From Mesostigma viride (lineage: Eukaryota; Streptophyta; Mesostigmatophyceae; Mesostigmatales; Mesostigmataceae): 24,000 bases of DNA. The notes below the pieces were generated by a model. It was given only the letters and a program-made list of their open reading frames with translations, had not been told where the DNA came from and made no database searches. The position numbers and the translations under genes are program-made. Position 1 is the stretch's first letter. Every line of letters begins with the position of its first letter. The DNA lies in NCBI GenBank assembly GCA_009746045.1, contig RPFO01000084.1:463348-487347 (forward strand), written 5' to 3'. Below, one piece after another: positions 17,225 to 24,000 of the stretch.

Positions 17225-18596
17225 ATGACGACCCCAAAAGCAAAACGGGGTTTGGAAAAGGAGCTTGCCGGCTCCCAGCCCAACCCACTCGCCATCGTCC
17301 TGGCCCAGCCTCCTGGGCTCGCCAATGGCCATCGCCAGCAAACCCATCGCCAAGCGCTTCGCCTGAACCCAAGAAACCATGCCACGACCACAAATGGCGA
17401 CAGTGGCTACCCGATAACGACCGCTTTTCTTTTCTGCACTGGCTGCATGCAGCTTACCACAGCAGAATGCGCCGCAATCGTGCGTTAATTAGCACAGGAA
17501 CGCAAGCTCCATGGGTGCACCGCGGGGCCGATCCCCGACGAGAACCTGGAGAGGTTCTTTAACAGGGGAGACCACCGCCTCGCTATCCTGTGCAGCTTCT
17601 TCCAGCTTCCCCTGGACCAAATCGCCACCAACATCCGCGCCCCAGCCCAGCCTGCGCAGCCGACAGCCACATCGGCTTCCTCCCTCTGCAAGGATGACAT
17701 CCGAGCAGTGCTCGAGGAGCACGTTGACCTGGCCGCTGGCCGAGAAGCTGACCTCGCTGAACACGACACTCAACACGGTGGAGGCCCGGGTCTCCAATGT
17801 TGAAACCAAGGTCGTCCACAAGCTCCAACCCCAGTTTACGGCGCTGCACACCGCGGCACAGGCATCTGAGACTCACGCTGCACTCAAGTGTCTCTCGCCT
17901 CAACCAGGTGGAGGGCAAGTGCGGCGTGCTCATGAAGAAGCTTGAAGCCATCACCGCCCACACCGAGGCCCTTGCCTCACAGGTCCCAAAGATAGCGGAG
18001 CAGACGGCCACCATCGCATCCCAGGGCACCCCGGCTGGATGCTGGTGACCTCCCGCCGCTCTCCTATGCGGACCTGCTGCGGACCGCGACCGCCTCCACC
18101 ACCGACGCCATCGCTACGAAGCTCCAGGAGCTGGAAGACCTCCGCCAGGCTCAACAACAGGAGGCCACCGACCGCGCCCGCCGCGACTGCCGGGTGCATG
18201 GTGCTACGTCGCTTCCCCCAGAAGCCAGGTGAGACGTCAACCTCCCTTGCCGACGAGCTTAAGGACCAGCTCCTTACCCTCATGGGCCTGGTAGGTGAGG
18301 TAGAACTGCGTGGGTGCCACCGCCTTCCCCACTCACGGGACAAGGCGGCTCCCCCACCAGTCCTGCTCACCTTCCCTTCCCGTGAGGACAAGCAGCGGTT
18401 CCTCTCTCGTCGCAAGCGGTTGCACGACCTCACCTGGACGCTGGATGACGACCTGACCCCCGCTCAGCAGCAGCAGCGACGTGACCTGTGGCCTGAATAC
18501 CTCCGCCACAAGCAGGACCCCCAGAAGCCCAAGGTGTACTGGAGGGGCGGGGACCTGATGATCAACCACAAGATGTGGACGCCCCCAGCGGGCTAG
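17225..18596 (+). pseudogene. L1-type ORF1 protein remnant (coiled coil, RRM-like, C-terminal domain)
   Basis: The frame starts MTTPKAKRGLEKELAG at 17225 and has an in-frame TAA at 17486-17488. It continues as PDENLERFFNRGDHRLAIL and the helical VLEEHVDLAA. Frame changes then occur near 17750, 17885, 18030 and 18230. The pieces give a coiled coil (VEARVSNVETKVVHKLQPQ; MKKLEAITAHTEALASQ), a DCRVHGATSLP start of an RRM-like domain, LADELKDQLLTLMGLVGEV, VLLTFPSREDKQRFLSRR, and a C-terminal domain with LDDDLTPAQQQQRRDLWPEY and GGDLMINHKMW ending at TAG 18594. That order is the layout of L1 ORF1p, an RNA-binding chaperone of the retrotransposition particle. Clearly non-functional here. Confidence 0.7.
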
Positions 18597-18965
18597 AATA
18601 GCTTGTAGCCCTAGCTTTACTTCCATGGTAGTCACTGCATGCCGCCATGGCAGCCATGCTTAGAATGTTTGCCTAGTTGTGCCACCTTACCTAGTCACGT
18701 GCACCGCAAACGCACGGTACACAACCAGCCATAGCCCTATAGCTTAGTCCTTGTACAGCCATGCTACGTCCTGGCTTCGATCAGATTACTTGCCCACGCT
18801 CCTTGTTATGATATGCTCACACGGGTCTTATTGCACCCACAGTATGCCGGATCGTTAGCGTGTCCGTTTAGCTAGCGCGCCCGAATGCAGCTGTGGCATG
18901 CCTTTGGCATGAAGGAGACTGGGGGTCTCTGCCCTTTCTCCTGTTGTGCACACACAGGGATTAAA

Positions 18966-19022
18966 AGCACTTCGGTGCTCCGTGACTCCCCAACGGGAGC
19001 ACGTGTTTTAATTAATTAATTA
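18966..19022 (+). other. 3' terminal double hairpin and AT-rich tail of LINE B
   Basis: First stem: AGCAC-TTCG-GTGCT (18966-18979), with a UUCG tetraloop. Second: CGTG-A-CTCCC-CAAC-GGGAG-CACG (18981-19003). TTTTAATTAATTAATTAA follows. The second hairpin is homologous to the one at 19279-19301. Confidence 0.6.
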
Positions 19023-19035
19023 ATAGATATGGGCA

Positions 19036-19320
19036 CAGAAATGGGTACTCTTTGTATGGGGGGGGCTGCCAATCGCTGCTGTGGGCACCAGTTTCCGCGC
19101 TGAGTATCTGTCTTAACTATACTGACCTCAAGGTCGCAAGATGTATGATATAGGACGGCCTTAGCCATGTTTGCTGAGTAGAATAGGTAGGGTTTTCTAT
19201 ATTAGATTAGCTTAGAGTTAGATTAGCTCGGTTTCGCGGCTTTGTCCCTCCTCCATCAATCCACGGGAATATGTGCTACATGATCTCCCAACGGAGTCAT
19301 GTTATAATTTATTTTTTTTA
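19036..19320 (+). mobile_element. Probable third LINE-like 3' remnant (C)
   Basis: It ends with CATGA-T-CTCC-CAAC-GGAG-TCATG (19279-19301) and then TTATAATTTATTTTTTTT. The arrangement and loop match LINE B, but the stem bases differ while pairing is kept. No ORF is visible upstream; the left limit is uncertain. Confidence 0.4.
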
Positions 19321-22280
19321 AAGCCATGGTAGTTCTCTGGTTGTCTCATTGATTTAAGGGGACGTGGCGCGCCGAATATTTTCCGCGCGAAAAAATTCGC
19401 GGTACCAGCCGTACCGTGAAAAGTGGGTGCACCGTGCGCGCACCCCTTGCGGAAGTGGTCATGGCGACTGCGTTTAGGTGAAACTAGCAATGTAGGGCTA
19501 GAGAAATGCAAAAAAAATGCTCGAATGTTGAAGAAGATGATTTCATGATGTTGGGTTGTGGCGGCAAGTAGCTGGTTTACAATATCGCTGCTTTCTTTTA
19601 CTGCCATCGGCATGGGGGTTAAACTGCATTTTTTGGTCGCGCGGAATAAAATAGAGTTCGTGATAGCGGCAGTAAATTCGCAGTTTGGGGGGCCTTTTTG
19701 ACCGTCAAGGATGCATTAATATCGGTAGCATTGAATTCCAAACCGAACTGGTGCTTTTAGCTACATTTTCGGCCATTGTCGGTAAGTAATTCTTCAGGCC
19801 TGCGCAGTGCATGTCGGAATCTTCCATGGAAGAACGGCCGTTGTTGCGCGCCTGAGCGAGGGATCTGCGAGGGCAAGACCTGTATAGATTTGTCGCGAAT
19901 GTTATTTGCTATCAGTTCTTTCTTCTATGAGCTCATCGTTCGAAGGTTTTTGCGTTCTGTTTGGGCCGTTTCCGCCAGCTAGCTCGCCGTTGCTTGCCGA
20001 ATACCTGGCAGCTTTAGATTGTTTTCGTTGATGTCGTGGTTAGGGCCGCTTCAGTCGAAGCCTATAGCTTCTCGGGAAGGTTTAAGGCATTTCATAAAAC
20101 GTGTTCTGGCAAGGATGGTGTGCGTATGGACGCTTCTTGTTGTGTTAGAGTGACGCACCCTCTCTTCGCAGCGGCATCACAGCGCTCATGCGCTGGAGGG
20201 CCGCCAATGGTTTCTTTCCATTTTATCGTGCAGGGGAGGAAGTGTTTTATTGACGATCATGTTGGAGATATTGCATTTGTGTGACTGCATGTAGATAGCT
20301 GCCACCATTGGTTTATTTGAGCTTTCCCTTGATATGATGATGTGAAAAGACTGCAATGTGCTGAGCCAACCATGGTTGACATGGTTGACTGCATGCCATC
20401 GTTGTATGCCATGATCTCCTTGGTTCCTTGCCCTCCATATTTCCAGTTTGTTGCCCATCTCAGGTATGGCAGTGAAGGAGTTGTTGCTGTGTTGATTAGC
20501 TTGGTTGGCATAAACCTTACACTCTAACCTGGGAGAAACATAGAAAATGCTGGTTAGGCATTTTAGTGCCATCATCATTATTGCTATTCACATGCTTATA
20601 TGTCTGGCCATGCTCGAGGGACGGTGAAGGTGTATGAGGTGTGTGGCCACCCCTTTGTACTTCATAACATATTCAGCATGTATTTGATGCATGTTGGATG
20701 GCATGTAAAGTGTGATTGTGTTAACTTGGTTACTGAGTGGTCCTTAGCGCCTGTCAGGTGGTCGTCTAGGAAACCCATCAGTGCGTGTCACAGTGACCCC
20801 AAACCTTGAGCATGTGTCGTCATCAGTGTGCAAGAGTTATTTATATGTGCTTTTGGTCATAGATTTGCTGAGTTCTAATCATGAAGTTTACAAGGTAACC
20901 TTGGGTTGACTAATGTGTATGCTCTCTTGGCATGTATGCCTAACGATCGTGTTGCTATGCTTAGGCTGGCAAGGTTGGCCATGCCGAGGGCAGGTGAGGG
21001 CAGATGAGGTGCCTAGCTTTTTGCTTATGTATTGTGATCGAGTAGGGCATGCTTTCAGGCTTTTTGGATGGAAAACATCATGCCTAACTGGCCTTGTACA
21101 AAGAAAAACCTCCTTTAGCTTATGTTCAGGTTTTAGCACGTTTAACTTTATAACTTGAGCTAGACTTGTCGGAATGACCTGGGACTTGGAAGACAGTTGT
21201 CCCCCTGTTAGACGGATTTTCGCTGCAGAAAAAAGTATTTTTTTGACGTGTTTATAAAAAGTTATTCCGAATGTCCGGTAAAAAAAGGGTCGTTTTGCGG
21301 GGAAATTAATAACTGTTCGAGGTTTCGCCCTTTCCATGATGTAAATAGCTCAGCAAGCTACAAACTCAGGGAACTAAAAACGCTGCAGGCAGTTTTGCAA
21401 ATAAATGTGTGCATTGGCTGGGGCATACCCAGCCCTAATTAGCGTCTTTTGCTATTTATAGCGCATTATTGGTGTATATATGGGGGTAGTACCCCCAACA
21501 AGTGCATGGACAACTCACTAGAGATGTTATTTAGTGCCCCCAATCATAACTTAGCGTTGTGCAAATGAATTTCAAGTGATATTAGCATAGGTCAATTTTT
21601 AAGGGTTTTGGGGTGCCACCTCCCCTTAAGAAAAACCCTTAGCATTGCGCGCCCTAGTAAACTCATGCACCATAAATGCAACGGCATTTTAGATACAAAC
21701 TCTTTATAAGGACAACTCAAAGCATGAATATGCAGGGGAAAAATAAAAGCATGATTCACACACTGTAGAGCAGATGCATTACCAAAGGCATCCAACTTGT
21801 GCAGATCATAATCTAGAAAAATCTGTGTATTATTGTCTAATATGTATGAATTACTCAGATTAAAGCCACCACATGTGGCATTCCCTTGGGTAAGGCAATT
21901 GTCTTCTTGGATGACACCGGATGTAGCACTGACATGCCGACAGAGTAAAACAAGCGGAATTCAACCCAGAGCTGGCTCGTATCAAGGGTTGCGAAAATCC
22001 ATGCTGCTGCTGCCAGCTGGCCATGTTGGACCTGGCAAGAGATAATATAACTGCCCAGCCAGCCTGATAGGCCTCGATTGATGGCACAAATCAAGCACTT
22101 TATGAATACAAAGGCGACTGGTTGAACTGCCGCTACTGCTATGGGCACAATCTTACACCCAGTCTTGCATTACCATTGATGTACACTGTACAATGGCTGA
22201 AGCCAGGCCAGCTACCTTTGCTGGGGGATGTAGAAAGCAAGGTTGACAGACTGGCTTGAAAGCTCGGGACTGGCAGGCCT
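19321..22280. other. About 3 kb without a supportable gene
   Basis: Only short open frames with no protein-like features on either strand. Visible structures are a CCGCG/CGCGG fold near 19391, GGGGG-TAGTA-CCCCC at 21482-21496, and a longer hairpin at 21601-21640. The right end may include the 3' UTR of the minus-strand ARL8 gene. No obvious poly(A) tract lies after the ARL8 stop. Confidence 0.5.
21601..21640. other. 40-nt nested hairpin
   Basis: Outer arms AAGGGTTTT and AAAACCCTT enclose an inner GGGG/CCCC stem around TGCCACCT; a 5-6 base bulge sits on the 3' side. Noncoding, function unknown. Confidence 0.4.
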
Positions 22281-22844
22281 TTACTTCCGACTTCTCGAAT
22301 GTTTGGTCAACCACTCCAGAGTGATGTCGATGTTGGTTGTGTTTTTGCATGATATGCAATAGCAGCAGACCTCGCGATTTTTTATCTGCTTCAGGTTCAT
22401 CTTCTCGATCAGTTGGTCGACATTGAGAGCATTGGGCAAATCGATCTTGTTTCCCAACACAAGCAACGGTATTCCCTGCAGCGAGGGTTTCTCCATTAGC
22501 TCGTGGAGCTCTGTGGCTGACGCACGTAGCGAGCCATGGTCCGCAGCATCGACTACGTAAACGATGCAGTTGACACCTCGGCAGTACCGTTCCCACATGC
22601 TCCTAAAGCGTGGCTGTCCCCCAAGGTCCCACACCTTTATTGTCACGTTACCCTTCGTGACTTTGCGCATGTTGAAGCCCACTGTCGGGATCATGTCCTC
22701 ATTATAACCACCCGTACTCACAACCGTCACAAAACTCGTCTTTCCAGCGTTTTGGAGACCGATCAGGCACAGCTCCATTTCTTGTTTGAAGAATAGGCTT
22801 CGCAGCCAATTGAGAAGGGCTTCCAGTATCGCAGACAGCCCCAT
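22281..22844 (-). CDS. ARL8: ARL8-type Arf-like small GTPase, intronless
   Basis: A 187-residue open frame on the minus strand, the usual ARL8 length (about 184-187). An N-terminal amphipathic helix (residues 1-19, [10 protein letters not shown]) precedes the G domain. Nucleotide-binding motifs: G1 GLQNAGKT (29-36), switch [12 protein letters not shown] (Thr54), G3 WDLGGQ (72-77), G4 NKID (132-135) and G5 SCK (165-167), all with key residues present. ARL8 proteins are known to recruit kinesin and tethering factors to lysosomes in animals, and in plants to act on vacuolar/endosomal membranes and support tobamovirus replication. The N-terminal half looks plant-like; parts of the C-terminal half ([19 protein letters not shown]) also resemble animal ARL8. 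No intron is present, unusual for plant ARL8 genes as I know them, so a retrocopy is possible. The frame is undamaged, so it is likely functional. Confidence 0.92.
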   Translation of the reverse strand: MGLSAILEALLNWLRSLFFKQEMELCLIGLQNAGKTSFVTVVSTGGYNEDMIPTVGFNMRKVTKGNVTIKVWDLGGQPRFRSMWERYCRGVNCIVYVVDAADHGSLRASATELHELMEKPSLQGIPLLVLGNKIDLPNALNVDQLIEKMNLKQIKNREVCCYCISCKNTTNIDITLEWLTKHSRSRK

Positions 22845-23162
22845 TCTCGGACAATTAGACCCAGTACAGGCGCGAACCTGTGGTTACAATTCGGATTCTA
22901 CACTCGCCGCCAGACACATAAACGGATGCTCGTTCAATGCACTGCTGTGAATTCTGGAGCCAACTTCAGGTCGGCCAAGATGCAAAACGGGCTTTTGCTG
23001 CTTGGTTTCACCGTGACGCTACTGCCGGGGCAAGCTTGGGCATAATTACATATGTAAGTGAAGTGCGCTGTAATATTCGGCGAAGGAGCCAGTGCCCAGT
23101 AGTTGCGTGGGCACCGCAATGACCGCATCTCAAGTCTCAGCAGTACAGGCGGAGCTCGAGTT
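22845..23162. promoter_or_regulatory. Upstream region of ARL8 (5' UTR/promoter side)
   Basis: No gene seen. It lies 5' of ARL8 on the minus strand and should hold its leader and promoter. I could not pick out a convincing TATA box or start site. Confidence 0.35.
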
Positions 23163-23198
23163 ACCCGACTGACCCGAGTGACCCGACTGACCCGAGTG
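23163..23198. repeat. 18-bp perfect tandem repeat upstream of ARL8
   Basis: ACCCGACTGACCCGAGTG occurs twice in direct succession (23163-23180, 23181-23198). Each unit is itself two near-identical 9-mers (ACCCGACTG, ACCCGAGTG). It lies 320-355 bp upstream of the ARL8 start codon. Confidence 0.8.
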
Positions 23199-23372
23199 TT
23201 CATGGTCAGCCGTGAGCCGGCCACCCGGGTCGACCTCCACGCCATGCCACGCCACGCCGTACATCGTCCGTCGTGGCCTCGTGTCGTCGTTCAGTCATGT
23301 CATGATCAGTCAGTTGGATCCCACACCGCAGATGGGCGATCACCGGCGGGAATAAACTCTGACAACTCAATA

Positions 23373-23771
23373 CCGTAGTGGTCCCAATATCTGTACGCGT
23401 AATTATGTACGAATCGACCTCGTACAGGCCCAAAAAAACCCTCTTCCGGGCCTCGTACACCTCAAAATTAGGTACCACCACTAGGCTTAGCAGGGATTAC
23501 CTATTGGCTATATTTGGAATAAACGTACACCTATTTACCTGGAAAATTAGGTACCACCAGCGCAGCGCGGCGCAGACCTTAAAGCCTAGCTACCCGTGGC
23601 GCGGCGCCCGGAGGGAGTTTTCGCGCGCAAACTTCGTTTGATCTGCGTTGAATATACCCTGACATTATACGTACGTACAGTAAAAATAATTCCCAAAAGT
23701 TCTCGTACACGTAACAAAAATTCCTAAAAGTATTCGTACGATAATTACGCGTACAGATATTGGGGCCACGG
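23373..23771. mobile_element. MITE-like element, 399 bp, with about 40-bp terminal inverted repeats
   Basis: The left end CCGTAGTGGTCCCAATATC (23373 on) is repeated inverted at the right end, GATATTGGGGCCACGG (to 23771). A core of 24 bp is perfectly inverted (23383-23406 and 23741-23764), and the similarity continues to GTACGAAT/ATTCGTAC. TA flanks both ends (23371-23372, 23772-23773), fitting a TA target duplication as in Tc1/mariner-like or related DNA transposons. There is no transposase, so it would be non-autonomous. Internally AAAATTAGGTACCACCA is repeated at 23464 and 23543, and CTCGTACA-type motifs recur. Confidence 0.75.
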
Positions 23772-23773
23772 TA

Positions 23774-24000
23774 CTATGTTGGCCGAGGGCCTGTCTCGGG
23801 GTCATCGAACAGATGCCTGTGGCTTTTATGCTAAATCTCGCGGAGTTGGCAGCTCAGCACACGTGCGCACGACATCGAACAATTGAGGGGGGGCAGTTGG
23901 GGCAGTAGGTAGTGAAATGGACGCGGCACGGCGGAGGTTTGCTTGAAGCTCCACTTGTCTGTTTGCCTGATTCCTGCGGATCGAGTGACATATATGGCTT
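23774..24000. other. Right flank, no gene seen
   Basis: About 230 bp to the window edge with no convincing open frame or repeat. Confidence 0.4.

Larger units (their letters stand above)
17021..19035 (+). mobile_element. LINE-type element B with 13-bp target-site duplication, ORF1 only
   Basis: ATAGATATGGGCA occurs at 17021-17033 and 19023-19035, bounding 17034-19022. Inside are a short leader with a 14-bp repeat ATGGCTGACGGCGG (17057, 17072), a decayed L1-type ORF1, about 370 bp of 3' UTR, two terminal hairpins and a TTAATTAATTAAT tail. No reverse transcriptase sequence is present between ORF1 and the tail. The TSD and tail indicate a completed target-primed insertion, so ORF2 was probably already missing from the source RNA. 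Confidence 0.65.

Noticed and set aside
19321-22280. Short open frames such as those near 20186-20578 and 20888-21337 (minus)
   Set aside because: Overlapping open frames on both strands, no recognisable motif or splice-linked partner; no CRISPR array or RNA gene seen either.

Overview
The window looks like nuclear DNA of a eukaryote with spliceosomal introns and a high transposon load. The only confidently named gene, an ARL8 small GTPase, resembles plant/green-algal ARL8 in its N-terminal half. A streptophyte (charophyte-like) or other large-genome green alga is my best guess, but that is inference and nothing here fixes the species.

Layout. (1) 1-15024 is one long multi-exon gene of unknown function on the + strand. 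Its first introns are all phase 0, and it carries several frame breaks, so it is read as a decayed or mis-assembled copy. It encodes an unrecognised folded region, lysine/glutamate-rich linkers, a run of 26 GAG codons and chromatin-like basic repeats. Five of the first seven introns, and two exonic spots, carry a 22-nt near-palindrome of the form GGGTCTA-N8-TAGACCC. (2) 2349-9821 is an insertion in the middle of exon 6: a head-to-tail array of three mobile-element units joined without linkers or target-site duplication. Deleting it restores the exon reading frame exactly. Units 1 and 2 (1574 and 1573 bp) are almost identical and noncoding. Unit 3 (4326 bp) has the same two ends but carries a gag-like ORF and a reverse transcriptase-RNase H ORF of DIRS-like type; no tyrosine recombinase ORF is visible. 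(3) 15025-15290 is short noncoding DNA with small tandem repeats. (4) About 15300-16510 is a 5'-truncated, dead non-LTR (LINE) reverse transcriptase fragment. (5) 17021-19035 is a second LINE-type insertion bounded by a 13-bp target-site duplication. It holds a decayed L1-type ORF1 and no ORF2. A third LINE-like 3' tail lies at about 19279-19320. (6) 19321-22280 has no gene I can support. (7) 22281-22844 (minus) is an intact intronless ARL8 gene. (8) 23373-23771 is a 399-bp MITE-like element with about 40-bp terminal inverted repeats and TA flanks.

Most of the window is therefore a nest of retroelements in and beside an unknown gene, with one housekeeping GTPase gene at the right. The most informative signals are the precise TSD-less tandem array of two size classes sharing ends, the recurring palindrome in phase-0 introns, and the LINE 3' hairpins that keep their pairing while the sequence changes. 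Splice sites, fold-backs and frame joins were read by eye. No database search or folding program was run.
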